DNA of 64,000 bases, taken from NCBI GenBank assembly GCA_019234295.1, contig JAFALK010000015.1, forward strand, positions 25,259 to 89,258, in the 5' to 3' direction. Below are positions 33,378 through 41,751 of this stretch, piece after piece. The notes under the pieces are model-generated. The model was not told the origin of the DNA. It worked only from the letters and a program-made list of their open reading frames with translations, and ran no database searches. Both the position numbers and the translations under genes were made by a program. The DNA is from Roseateles sp. (GTDB lineage: Bacteria > Pseudomonadota > Gammaproteobacteria > Burkholderiales > Burkholderiaceae_C). Numbering within the stretch: the stretch's first letter is position 1; each line of letters starts with the position of its first letter.

Positions 33378-34472
33378 TCAGTGCTGCAAATGTCGGATCG
33401 CGAGGTCCGCCAGGTCGCGGCTGAGCGTCCCAACTGCCAGTGAACGTTGCAAGGCCTCCTGGCTCTCTGCCCGGTGGCCTGCCGCTTCGAGCGCCAGGCC
33501 CAAACCCAACCAACCCCGGCCATCGTGCGGCTCCAGCCTGACGGCGCGCTGGAACTGCGCGACTGCTTGGGCGTTTTGTCCCAGCTTCAGCTTCACGTGA
33601 CCGGCGAAGTCGGCAAATTCGGCGCTACTGTCGGCGAAGGATTGGTATTGGGCGAGCGTGCCATCGGCACTGCCGAGCTTGCCCTGCTCGTATTGGACCC
33701 GTGCCAGCGACAGGGCCCAACTGACTTGCCCGGGCGACACAGCCAGACCTTGCTGCAAGGCGTCGACCAGCTCATCCCACCGCTGAGCCTTCGCCAAGCG
33801 ACGCAGCAGCAGTTGGCGGGCCGGCACGCAAGTCGGCTCAATCTGAAGGGCCGTGCGCAAATGAGCATCCACGTCAGCGTCCATCCCTGCCTGCTCCTGC
33901 AACTGCTCGGCGACGGCGAGTTCGGCCATGGCGCGATCGTGAGGCGTTTCGGGCATCGTGCTTCTTTGCACATCGGGCTTTGTCGGCGGCATCGCCTGCT
34001 CTGCCGCGCTCGATGCACCTCGGAGTGTGGCATTGACACCCGAAGTGCGCCTGAAGGCCTGGGCGCGGTTCTGCGCAGGTTCGGGCGATTTCGCCACCTG
34101 AACGGTCGCATGTTGAAGCTGCCCTGGTGACATCTGCGCAGCCGACGGCTGGCTCGGCGCCAGCAGCGATGCCGGTGTCGCGACGGGCGAAGGCGCGGCC
34201 GCAAGCGACAGCGATACGGAAGGGCTGGGGCCAGGGCCGGGAGCGGCACCGCGAAGCGCTTGCCAATGCGTCAAGGCCCACAGGCTCGCGGCCAGCGCCA
34301 GGACAAGCAGCACCAGCAATCCTCGCCAGCGGCCTGGTCTGCCGGACCGCGGTGGGGTCGCCGCCACGCCCGCAGGCGGCGTGGCCACCACGCCGCTCTG
34401 AAGGGCTGCGCGCCCCGGTACATCGGGGCGCTGGGCGTCCAGATTGCGCAAGACGTCGTTGATCAGGCTCAT
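33378..34472 (-). CDS. mshN: MSHA biogenesis protein MshN (TPR, single-pass membrane)
   Basis: 364 aa. MSLINDVLRNLDAQRP at the start is the MshN signature. A membrane helix (GLLVLLVLALAASLWALTHW, residues ~48-67) is followed by a Pro/Ala-rich periplasmic linker. TPR-like helices fill residues ~180-364 (ALQIEPTCVPARQLLLRRLA, then RAVRLEPHDGRGWLGLGLAL). MshN works with the ATPase MshM and the secretin in pilus assembly. The ATG at 34472 is 1 nt after the mshM stop. It is the last gene of the minus-strand MSHA run, and only transposase debris separates it from tRNA-Ala. Confidence 0.88.
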   Translation of the reverse strand: MSLINDVLRNLDAQRPDVPGRAALQSGVVATPPAGVAATPPRSGRPGRWRGLLVLLVLALAASLWALTHWQALRGAAPGPGPSPSVSLSLAAAPSPVATPASLLAPSQPSAAQMSPGQLQHATVQVAKSPEPAQNRAQAFRRTSGVNATLRGASSAAEQAMPPTKPDVQRSTMPETPHDRAMAELAVAEQLQEQAGMDADVDAHLRTALQIEPTCVPARQLLLRRLAKAQRWDELVDALQQGLAVSPGQVSWALSLARVQYEQGKLGSADGTLAQYQSFADSSAEFADFAGHVKLKLGQNAQAVAQFQRAVRLEPHDGRGWLGLGLALEAAGHRAESQEALQRSLAVGTLSRDLADLAIRHLQH

Positions 34473-34473
34473 C

Positions 34474-35301
34474 TCACAACCATCCTGGTGCTGCCGTGCC
34501 TTCGGTGTCCTTGGCTGCCGCCCGGGCGTGGCGGACACCGACGACATGGCGCCCCTCGCCATACACCGCAAGCAAGGCCTTGTGGGCAAGGATATTGATC
34601 AGGCGGGGCGTGCCGCGGCTCGCACGGTGCAGGCAGCGGACCGACAGCCCGCCGAACACGGACGCACCACGGTAGCCGGCCTTGTGCAGCCGCTGCTCCA
34701 GATAGTGAGCGACCTCGGCCCGGTCGAGCCCGACCAGGCGATGGTGGAAGGCAATGCGCTGGCGCAGCTGCCGCACGGTGGGCTCGGCCAGGCGCTCATC
34801 AAGCTCGGGCTGTCCGAAGATGACGATCTGCAGCAGCTTGCGCTTCTCCGTCTCGAGATTGGACAAGAGCCGCAGGGATTCCAATGTCTCCAGTGGCATG
34901 GCCTGGGTTTCGTCGATGCAGACCACGACCTGGCGACCGGCCGCAGAATGCTCTAGCAGGGCGTTGTTGATCTTTTGCATGAGCTGATAGTCGTCGGCCC
35001 GCGTTGCCACCTTCAGTGACAACTCCTTGGCCAGGGCACGCAGCAGATGGCGTGGCGACAGTTGTGGATTGGGCAAGTAGGCCGACACATGGTGCTCGGG
35101 AAGCACCTGCAGCAGGCGCCGACACAGCAAAGTCTTGCCGGTGCCGACTTCGCCGGTGATTTTGATGAACCCCTCGCCGCAGGACAGGGCGACGAGCACC
35201 GTGTTGAGCGCTTCCTGGTGACTGCGCGTACCGACGATGAAGCCCGTGTCCGGCGTGATGCTGAAGGGCGGCTCGTTCAATCCGAAATGGTCGAGATACA
35301 C
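34474..35301 (-). CDS. mshM: MSHA biogenesis ATPase MshM (ExeA/GspA-like)
   Basis: 275 aa. An AAA+ ATPase of the ExeA family: MYLDHFGLNEPPFSITPD at the N-terminus, Walker A GEVGTGKTLLC (~residue 50), Walker B VVVCIDETQAMP (~125), sensor region IVIFGQPELDERL. ExeA-like proteins help place the secretin in the outer membrane through the peptidoglycan. Unlike ExeA, no C-terminal peptidoglycan-binding domain is present, and MshN probably supplies the periplasmic part. Start codon GTG at 35301, 13 nt after mshL. Confidence 0.9.
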   Translation of the reverse strand: MYLDHFGLNEPPFSITPDTGFIVGTRSHQEALNTVLVALSCGEGFIKITGEVGTGKTLLCRRLLQVLPEHHVSAYLPNPQLSPRHLLRALAKELSLKVATRADDYQLMQKINNALLEHSAAGRQVVVCIDETQAMPLETLESLRLLSNLETEKRKLLQIVIFGQPELDERLAEPTVRQLRQRIAFHHRLVGLDRAEVAHYLEQRLHKAGYRGASVFGGLSVRCLHRASRGTPRLINILAHKALLAVYGEGRHVVGVRHARAAAKDTEGTAAPGWL

Positions 35302-35314
35302 CGACGCCCCTTGC

Positions 35315-37111
35315 TCACTGCCACCCCATGACGGGCCGCCGCTGCGAGGAAAGTTGTTCGACGCGCTCGCGGCTGTCCGCCAGCCCCTCTTTCCATGAGG
35401 AGTCGCCGACGATCACGGTGGAGCGGATCAGGATGACCAATTCGCTCTTGTTGTTGAGCCCCGCCTTCTGGCCGAACAGCGCGCCGACACCCGGCAAGGC
35501 GCTCAGACCGGGCAGCCCGGAACGATTGTTGGTCTGCTGCTGACTCATCAGGCCGCCGATCGCCACAATGGTGCCGTCCTGGACCCGCACGACGCTGTCG
35601 GTCTCGTTGATATTGCTTGAGGCCAAAGGTAGTGTGAAGTTGCCGAACTGACCGAGATTGATGTTCTGGTGACGCTCCTCCACCACGCTGACCGAGGGGT
35701 GTACGTGCAGGATGATGTTGCCGTCGTCGTCGATCTGCGGCGTCACGTCCAGCGCAATGCCGGAGAAGAAGGGTTGCAGCTTGATATCCGGAATCGAGGG
35801 CGCCACGGTGCCACCCGGCAGCGCCGAACTGGTCTGTGTCGCCGAGCCGCTGATGCCGGTGACGAAATAGTCGTCGGTGCCGACCTTGAGCACGGCCTTC
35901 TGGTTGTTGGTGGTGGCGATGCGCGGGCTGGACAGCACCTGCACGTCGCCCTGCCCCTCCAGGAAGGACAGGACGGCCGCGAAATCGTTGGACTGGAAGG
36001 CCAGGCCGGCAAAGCCATTGCCATTGCCGTCGGTACCCAGGCTGCGCGCTGCCCCGCCGGCCGACACCGTGGTGCCGGCGGTGAGGGTGCTCGGCAGGCC
36101 GCCGAGTCCGCCGGCCTGGGTCACCATCGACCCCGTCAGCCCTGCCGTGCTGCCGACCAGCGTGCCGGTTGCGCCCAGCGTGGCTCCAGGTGCCACGACG
36201 CCGAAGCTGAGCTTGCCGAGCTTGCTCCAGTTGATGCCGGTCTGGTAAGAATTGGACAGCGAAACCTGGATGATCTTGGCCTCGAGCATCACCTGCCGTT
36301 CGACCACCAGTTGCGTGGCGTGCAAGTAGTCGTCGACTGCGCGCAACTCGGCGGGCATGGCCCGCACCAGGACGACGCCCGACTCGGGGTTGATGATCAC
36401 GCGACGGCCATCCAGTTCGCCGACGATGGTGCGCAGCGCGCCATCAAGGTCCTTCCAGAAATCGAATTCCGAAGACGTGCGGACGCGCGAGCTGTCGTTC
36501 ATCACGGCGCCGCTGCTGGCCGACGTGCCGACGGCACTGGTCGAGCCAGCGGCCGCCACCGGTCCCGCGCCGTTGGGAGAGACGCCACTGGTCGGCGAAC
36601 TGCCGGTGACGCGCGTTTCACTCAGGCCCGCCCGGCGACCGGCCAGGTAATTGATCCGGAAGATGCGGTTCTGAATCGAGTTGGGACGTACGGTGACGCG
36701 CTGACCGCGGAACGCGAAGTCATAGCCGTACAGTTCGCGCAGGGCATCGAGCGCTTCATGCACCGTGACGTTCTTCAGATTGAGGCTGACGCTGCCCGTC
36801 AGTTCAGGCGGAATCAGCACGCTGTAGGAGCTGTCCAGCACGATGGCATTGAGCACCTGCGAGATCGGAGCGTTGTCAACCGCGAGGTTGAAGCGCAGTT
36901 CAGGCTTTTTGACAACTGGCGCCTCGAAGTTCAAAGGCGGCAACATTGCCTGGCTGAGCGCATTCGAATCCCCTTGATTGCGATGCGTGCTGCTCGCCGC
37001 GGCATCCAATGCCTGGCTGATCGGTTCGGCTGCGCCAGGGCGCGTGCCGTGCGGAGCGCTGCATCCGGCCAGCCAAAGCCCTGCCATGATCAAGGCGCAA
37101 GTCGACCTCAT
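35315..37111 (-). CDS. mshL: MSHA secretin MshL
   Basis: 598 aa. Lipoprotein signal MRSTCALIMAGLWLAGC (lipobox LAGC, Cys17). The N0/STN-like domain starts near residue 75 (FNLAVDNAPISQVLNAIVLD). A secretin N1 domain follows, then the secretin beta-barrel domain (~330-560) with SSPRIATTNNQKAVLKVG, VTPQIDDDGNIILHVHPSVS and VAIGGLMSQQQTNNRSGLPG. It forms the outer-membrane gate for the pilus. A Ser/Gly/Thr-rich insertion (~305-370) lies within the secretin. The ATG at 37111 overlaps the mshK stop by 4 nt. Confidence 0.94.
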   Translation of the reverse strand: MRSTCALIMAGLWLAGCSAPHGTRPGAAEPISQALDAAASSTHRNQGDSNALSQAMLPPLNFEAPVVKKPELRFNLAVDNAPISQVLNAIVLDSSYSVLIPPELTGSVSLNLKNVTVHEALDALRELYGYDFAFRGQRVTVRPNSIQNRIFRINYLAGRRAGLSETRVTGSSPTSGVSPNGAGPVAAAGSTSAVGTSASSGAVMNDSSRVRTSSEFDFWKDLDGALRTIVGELDGRRVIINPESGVVLVRAMPAELRAVDDYLHATQLVVERQVMLEAKIIQVSLSNSYQTGINWSKLGKLSFGVVAPGATLGATGTLVGSTAGLTGSMVTQAGGLGGLPSTLTAGTTVSAGGAARSLGTDGNGNGFAGLAFQSNDFAAVLSFLEGQGDVQVLSSPRIATTNNQKAVLKVGTDDYFVTGISGSATQTSSALPGGTVAPSIPDIKLQPFFSGIALDVTPQIDDDGNIILHVHPSVSVVEERHQNINLGQFGNFTLPLASSNINETDSVVRVQDGTIVAIGGLMSQQQTNNRSGLPGLSALPGVGALFGQKAGLNNKSELVILIRSTVIVGDSSWKEGLADSRERVEQLSSQRRPVMGWQ

Positions 37112-37515
37112 GGTTGGTCCTCTTTGTGATGGGTGCTCTTGCGCTCGTGTGCGGGCGCTGCCACAGGCTGCTTGACGACGTCGGGGGTCAGCCGCAGATG
37201 CGATTCACCGCCCGGCCCGCTCAACACGGCTTCGCGTTCGTCCAGGCGCACAAGGCGTGCCGCGCCGATCCGATCGCCGACACTGACGAGCCGGCCGTCG
37301 ATCACCGCCCGCGGCCGCCCCCCCTGGCGAGGCTGAAGCACGGTCTGCAGGCGTGGTCCGCCCACGGTTCCGCCCTCGGCGGCCGAGGCGGCCGCGCTCG
37401 CCAGCCAAAGGGCCGGCGGCTGCGTAGGATCGGCTGCCCACCCCTGCGCGCCGAACAACAGCAGGCCGCAGCTCAAAGAGAGGCGAAGAGCGCCAGGAGT
37501 TACAGCGATAGCCAC
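37108..37515 (-). CDS. mshK: MSHA biogenesis protein MshK (PilP/GspC-like)
   Basis: 135 aa from GTG 37515, overlapping mshJ by 16 nt. Signal peptide APGALRLSLSCGLLLFGAQGWAA-like (hydrophobic core LSLSCGLLLFG), then DPTQPP, which is typical of MshK and PilP homologues. A small GspC/PilP-type homology region follows (RLQTVLQPRQGGRPRAVIDG, then RLVSVGDRIGAARLVRLDER). These periplasmic proteins link the inner-membrane complex to the secretin. The C-terminus is basic with KSTHHKEDQ. Position between mshJ and mshL supports the call. Confidence 0.82.
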   Translation of the reverse strand: MAIAVTPGALRLSLSCGLLLFGAQGWAADPTQPPALWLASAAASAAEGGTVGGPRLQTVLQPRQGGRPRAVIDGRLVSVGDRIGAARLVRLDEREAVLSGPGGESHLRLTPDVVKQPVAAPAHERKSTHHKEDQP

Positions 37516-38195
37516 GCTTGATCCCGGCTCAAGGTATAGGCCCTCAGTTTCATCTCTGCCCTCGGGAATTCGAGCACTTGGTATTCTAGGTCGCCCCATC
37601 CTAGGCGCGGCCCGAGCAATTCCAGTTGTCGCAGATAGGCACCGAGTTCGTCGTAACTGCCTTGCAGTCGAATCTCGACGCCATGCCGATAAAGGCCGAC
37701 CGCGTGTTCACTGGCAGCCCGTATGGGGCTCGAGGCTGCGTGCCCCGGGTCGGCCGGCAGCACCCTTTGCGGCGGCAGCGTCTGCAGGCTCATCAGCCGC
37801 AAGCCCGGTTGCCGCGCCAGCACTTGGCGCAGCAGGCCGTTCATTTCTCGCGGGGTGATCAGGGAGCGGTCGATTTCTTCAAGTTGACCGTCCAGGCGTT
37901 GCCGCTCAGCTTGCAGAGCGCTCAGGGCCGCGCGCGCTGCGGCATCCGGGTCAGCCTGGGCTTGTGCATTCAGGGCCGCCAATAGCGAGGACTCATTGGC
38001 AAGCTGCGTACGCGTAGCATCGATGTGGGCACGAACCGCACTGGCGCGCAAGCGCAGCGGGTCAAGCCACAGGGCGTTGACGATCAAGGCCGGACAGATC
38101 ACCAGGGCCGCGGCGACCATCATGCGCTCGCGCCGCGACAGCGCACCGTAGCGGGTCGCCCAGCGACTGAAAATCGAAGGCAGGCGCAGCGTCAT
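37500..38195 (-). CDS. mshJ: MSHA biogenesis protein MshJ (PilO/GspM-like)
   Basis: 231 aa. One N-terminal membrane helix (MMVAAALVICPALIVNALWL, ~25-44), then a coiled coil (ALQAERQRLDGQLEEIDRSL, with ITPREMNGLLRQVLARQPG following), then a ferredoxin-like domain with LQGSYDELGAYLRQLELLGP. The motif matches PilO/MshJ, which pairs with the PilN-like protein to form the inner-membrane alignment complex. The ATG at 38195 overlaps the upstream gene stop by 4 nt. Confidence 0.85.
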   Translation of the reverse strand: MTLRLPSIFSRWATRYGALSRRERMMVAAALVICPALIVNALWLDPLRLRASAVRAHIDATRTQLANESSLLAALNAQAQADPDAAARAALSALQAERQRLDGQLEEIDRSLITPREMNGLLRQVLARQPGLRLMSLQTLPPQRVLPADPGHAASSPIRAASEHAVGLYRHGVEIRLQGSYDELGAYLRQLELLGPRLGWGDLEYQVLEFPRAEMKLRAYTLSRDQAWLSL

Positions 38196-38860
38196 GGCGC
38201 GGGCTCCTGCCGTCGGGTCGTCATGGCGTGCAGATGGAAGTCGACGTAGCGCATCCGCGGTCGGGGCCCCAGTCCGCTGCCAGAGGCGCCCTCATGGGTG
38301 TCGACCGCCGGATCGACGGCTTTCATGTCCAGCGCAGCAAAACGCTTGCCCGCAAAGGCCGTGTCGCCATTGAGCCCGTCGATGTAGGCCGGAAGCAGGG
38401 CCGGCTCCAGCGCACGTCCCTGAATATCCACCCCATCGGCACCGAAGGCGAACCCCACCAACCACAATCCGTCCAGCGTGTGTCGGGCAAAGCCGCCCAT
38501 CATGCCGGCATAGTTCGGCACGGAGGCCGCGCGCTCCCTGCTCTGCGCGAGGAAGGCCAGAACCTCCCTGCGCTGGCTCAGCTCAGACTGCGTGGCCTCG
38601 ATGGCGTGGCCCAACGTGTCATCGCCCTTGCGTGCGGCCAGGCGCAGTTTCAGCGCCTGGCTGTTGGCCTGCTCGACGGTCAACTGGGCATCGACGCGCG
38701 AAGCCTCCTGCTGCAAGCGCGCGAGCTGAGTCATTGCCAGGCCAGACAAGGCCGCCACCGACACCGCAGCCAGCACGGCCGCGGCCACCACCACAGGCAG
38801 TGCGAGAAGATCGAAGCGCGGTCGCAGCGCGGGCAGGACGAGGTTGATGTGCTGCGTCAC
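38192..38860 (-). CDS. PilN-domain MSHA protein
   Basis: 222 aa. It begins MTQHINLVLPALRP, a PilN-like cytoplasmic tail (the NLxP motif binds PilM/MshI in the T4P system), then one membrane helix (VVVAAAVLAAVSVAALSGLA, ~24-43) and a coiled coil (RLQQEASRVDAQLTVEQANS). The periplasmic domain is ~130 residues and includes VGFAFGADGVDIQGRALEP. In the Vibrio locus this slot is filled by mshI1. Start codon GTG at 38860, overlapping the mshI stop (GTGA). Confidence 0.82.
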   Translation of the reverse strand: MTQHINLVLPALRPRFDLLALPVVVAAAVLAAVSVAALSGLAMTQLARLQQEASRVDAQLTVEQANSQALKLRLAARKGDDTLGHAIEATQSELSQRREVLAFLAQSRERAASVPNYAGMMGGFARHTLDGLWLVGFAFGADGVDIQGRALEPALLPAYIDGLNGDTAFAGKRFAALDMKAVDPAVDTHEGASGSGLGPRPRMRYVDFHLHAMTTRRQEPAP

Positions 38861-39789
38861 GCCGCGCCCCGCAGTGCCGCGCCAACGGCCAGCGTGACTC
38901 CGACCCGGCGCGCCGGGTCTTGCTCCTCGGGCGGTGTCGTGAAGTCGACCACACGCGCCAGATCCAGTGCCTCGACGGGCAGATAGAGGTTTTCCTTGAG
39001 CGCGGCAACCAGACCCGCTTCGCCGGCATCACTGACCACCAGCAGCCTCGACACCGGCACCAAGCTGTGCTGCCGATCGAAATTGTCCAGTGTGCGCTGC
39101 ATCTCGAGCACCAGGCGCTCGATGGGTGACGTCTGAAACTCGGCCGGCGTGGCCGACAAGCTCGCTGCCGTCGCGTCGAACCGGCGTGTCAGGCACAGCG
39201 CGCCCTTGAAGGTGATCACCAGCAGGCTTCCCTGTTGTCCGGCCAGCAGGCAGGCCACGCCCCGATTGGGCTCCTCGAACAGCGCCGCCACGTTGCGCAG
39301 CGCCAGCTCGGCAATGTCGATCGCTTCGAGTCCGATGCGGGCCTGATGACAGCGCCGCATGTGGCGCGCGATAACCGATTCGGCCGCCGCCACGGCGAAC
39401 ACGCTGGCTTGGCGCGCCGCCTCGGGTGGCAGGTCCACAACATCCACCGCGGCCGATTCAATCGGAAAATCCACCGCATCCTTGAGACGCCAACGCAGTG
39501 CCTGCTTGGCCTCCTCGGAGGGCACGGCCGGCGCTTCAGTCAGGACCAGGCGATAGTCGCTCTCTGGCAGCAGCGTGGTGCAGTTCGCGCGCTTGAGGCG
39601 TTGTGCCGTGGACAGGCGGGCCCACGCCGCGTCGGACTCCGCACCCAGCGCGACGCTGCCGAGGCCGCGCACTTGAGGGCGCTGTCCCGACGGCCTCAGG
39701 ACCCGTACCCAGTCGAGTTGCCCACCTTCTTCGACGAGGGCCACCCACTCCTCCTGCGGTCGATCGTTCTTCCACAGCCACTTCAGCAT
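38857..39789 (-). CDS. mshI: MSHA biogenesis protein MshI (PilM-like, actin fold)
   Basis: 310 aa, soluble. It starts MLKWLWKNDRPQEEWVALVE and has the split actin-like fold of PilM/MshI: LLPESDYRLVLTEAPAVP, ALRWRLKDAVDFPIE, GLEAIDIAELALRNVAALF and LLVVSDAGEAGLVAALKE. In the cytoplasm it binds the tail of the PilN-like partner encoded next, as PilM does PilN. The ATG is at 39789, 24 nt after mshP. It opens the mshI-N block, which here follows the pilin block. Confidence 0.88.
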   Translation of the reverse strand: MLKWLWKNDRPQEEWVALVEEGGQLDWVRVLRPSGQRPQVRGLGSVALGAESDAAWARLSTAQRLKRANCTTLLPESDYRLVLTEAPAVPSEEAKQALRWRLKDAVDFPIESAAVDVVDLPPEAARQASVFAVAAAESVIARHMRRCHQARIGLEAIDIAELALRNVAALFEEPNRGVACLLAGQQGSLLVITFKGALCLTRRFDATAASLSATPAEFQTSPIERLVLEMQRTLDNFDRQHSLVPVSRLLVVSDAGEAGLVAALKENLYLPVEALDLARVVDFTTPPEEQDPARRVGVTLAVGAALRGAA

Positions 39790-39813
39790 GGCATTGCGCT
39801 TCTTCGGTTGAGC

Positions 39814-40305
39814 CTATTGACAATCATAGGGGGCCGAGGTGATGGTGGGATCACGACATTTCTCCACGGTGGCGGTCACCTGTCGTTCTATGCCAACGGG
39901 CCAGCCGTTAACGGCCGTAGCGGTAGCGGTGATCTGCATGATGCGCACCGTCCGGCCGGCCTCGGCATAGCTGCTGGCCGAACTCGGCGTGGGATACCGC
40001 GTGCAGCTGACGGTCACGGTGTAGTTGGTGAACTGGGACAGAGTTGTGTTGCCGAAACAGTCCGACAGGGCGGCGTTGCTACCGTTGGGATCGAGCTGGT
40101 AGAGCCCCCAGTCGACGCCTCCCTGGGCCGCCTGATAGGCCTGCGCGCCCAGCGCGTCTTGCGCCGAGGTGGCGTTGCCGCTGCTCACCAGCGTGCTCAT
40201 CAATCCCGCCAGCGATGCGAACAGCAAGAGCAGCACGATGGCCAACAAGATCGACACCCCGCGCTGGCGCGGTGCCGGGCTGCATCGGCGTGGACGGCTG
40301 TTCAT
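39814..40305 (-). CDS. mshP: MSHA minor protein MshP (PilX-like)
   Basis: 163 aa. It begins with a basic stretch and then RQRGVSILLAIVLLLLFASL. This prepilin-like hydrophobic helix lacks the usual +5 Glu (GVSIL), which is normal for MshP and PilX proteins. The mature part has the pattern AYQAAQGGVDWGLYQL and a Cys pair, CFGN and CTRYP. The ATG at 40305 overlaps the mshO stop by 4 nt. Minor pilins of this type promote pilus assembly or retention at the cell surface. Confidence 0.85.
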   Translation of the reverse strand: MNSRPRRCSPAPRQRGVSILLAIVLLLLFASLAGLMSTLVSSGNATSAQDALGAQAYQAAQGGVDWGLYQLDPNGSNAALSDCFGNTTLSQFTNYTVTVSCTRYPTPSSASSYAEAGRTVRIMQITATATAVNGWPVGIERQVTATVEKCRDPTITSAPYDCQ

Positions 40306-41117
40306 GGCGTGTTCAAGACATTGACCTGGTGCAGCAGAGTCACGCTCTCGCCGTTCTCGGTCAGCGTGAGACGCAGGGTCATCAAGCCATCGCGCTGCTG
40401 CACGCCGGCGGCATAGGAGAACGTGCAGGCCGTGACGTTCGAGGCCAGCAGCGACGAACTGCCGCCCGTCGGCGGCAAGGGCTGGCTGCTCGAGAACGCA
40501 TAGCCCCAGTAGCGCCGCACGACGCCCGCGACCAGATCGCACTGGTAGCTGACCGGACCGGAGACGGTCTGGAAGCGGCTTTGCGGCGACGCCAGTGGAA
40601 ACTGCGAAGCGCCGACCGTGTAGCTCAGGTTGCTGAGGTTGCTGCCGATCGAGGTCAGCGCCCGCCGGTTGGTGCCGGCGTAGACGTCCGAGCCCGGAAT
40701 GCCAAGGTTGTAGATGACCAGCCAGTCGCCCGCGTTGACCGTCACCGGCGGACCGAACACGTCGAAGGAGTTGTCGGTGGCGCTGGTGAAGTCGAGCGGA
40801 TCGTCGCTGCTGCCCCCGCCGCTGGCCGCGCGATAGCGCCCGGCCTGGCTGATCGGCACGAACTCGACATAGTCGCCCGCTACAGAGACGCGCACGCTGT
40901 TGGGCAAGGCATTGTGCAGATCGCGCGCCAGATGGCGCAGCGCAGTATCGGCCGTGTCGGCCAGGTCGGTGCGTGCTGAGACGGCGAAATAGTTCTGGAT
41001 CTGCGAGCTCCCGAACAAGGCCACCAGCGCCACGGCAATGCCGGCCACCACGATGGCCACGATCATCTCGACCAGGGTGAATCCGCGCTGCAGCAAAGGC
41101 GCGGCGGGCGGGTGCAT
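40302..41117 (-). CDS. mshO: MSHA minor prepilin MshO
   Basis: 271 aa from the ATG at 41117; an upstream ATG at 41144 is also possible (overlapping mshD). The prepilin site is LLQRG-FTLVEMIVAIV, with cleavage after Gly and the conserved Glu at +5. The mature domain is large and soluble (QNYFAVSARTDLADTADTAL, then FDVFGPPVTVNAGDWLVIYN) and ends SVTLLHQVNVLNTP, all in agreement with MshO. It is a PulJ-like, large minor pilin at the pilus tip. It follows mshD by 10 nt. Confidence 0.87.
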   Translation of the reverse strand: MHPPAAPLLQRGFTLVEMIVAIVVAGIAVALVALFGSSQIQNYFAVSARTDLADTADTALRHLARDLHNALPNSVRVSVAGDYVEFVPISQAGRYRAASGGGSSDDPLDFTSATDNSFDVFGPPVTVNAGDWLVIYNLGIPGSDVYAGTNRRALTSIGSNLSNLSYTVGASQFPLASPQSRFQTVSGPVSYQCDLVAGVVRRYWGYAFSSSQPLPPTGGSSSLLASNVTACTFSYAAGVQQRDGLMTLRLTLTENGESVTLLHQVNVLNTP

Positions 41118-41127
41118 TGGCGAGCGA

Positions 41128-41751
41128 TCAGTTGCGCGGCGCATAGCGGAAGCGATAGCCCGTGAGCGAATAATCGTCGAGCCCGGCATGGCTGACCGTG
41201 ACCGTCACGGCCAGGGCAGCGTCGTTGGATGCACCGAAAGCCGTGCCGGTACGGTTGACGGCAATGCTGGCGGTGTAGCCGGGCACGGCGAAGTTACCGG
41301 TGATGTCGTCGATCGGGTTGTGCAGACCGCCGCCAGTGCTCGAGGCCCCGCCGTAATCGGCGACATTGTCGAACACCTGATCGATGCCACTGCCGTAGCG
41401 GGTCTTCGCGCTGGGGGTCGGCGAGGTCAGGGGAGCTCCGCCCTTGTCTTCCGAATTGGCCGCGCCGCCCGTGCACGACGCCAAGCTGGTCGCCGTGGAA
41501 AAGTTGGCATCGTTGGGGTCGCAGAAGGTGAAGGGCTGGTTGAGCACTTCGGAGAGCAGGGACTCGGCGACGGCCATCTGCTGCTTGCGCAACATCGGGT
41601 CAGGGCTGCGCCGCAGCGTCGGCCCCATCACGCTGACCAGGCCGAACACACCCACGCTCATCACGACGATGAAGACGATGACCTCGACCAGCGTGAAGCC
41701 GCGGTCTGCGCCCGGTCGCGGCGCATGGCGCGCTGGTCCGGGGGCGCTCAA
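41128..41751 (-). CDS. mshD: MSHA minor prepilin MshD
   Basis: 207 aa. The start codon is TTG at 41751, overlapping the mshQ stop (TTGA) and preceded by a near-perfect AAGGAGG. Prepilin leader: GADRG-FTLVEVIVFIVV, with Glu at +5. The mature part contains MAVAESLLSEVLNQPFTFCD and NRTGTAFGASNDAAL and ends in YRFRYAPRN. MshD is a PulI/PilV-type minor pilin. Unusually, mshQ is upstream rather than downstream of it. Confidence 0.86.
   Translation of the reverse strand: MSAPGPARHAPRPGADRGFTLVEVIVFIVVMSVGVFGLVSVMGPTLRRSPDPMLRKQQMAVAESLLSEVLNQPFTFCDPNDANFSTATSLASCTGGAANSEDKGGAPLTSPTPSAKTRYGSGIDQVFDNVADYGGASSTGGGLHNPIDDITGNFAVPGYTASIAVNRTGTAFGASNDAALAVTVTVSHAGLDDYSLTGYRFRYAPRN

Noticed and set aside
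35900..36620. Plus-strand frames opposite the secretin gene
   Set aside because: They are mirrors of mshL, which has a lipobox and all secretin motifs.
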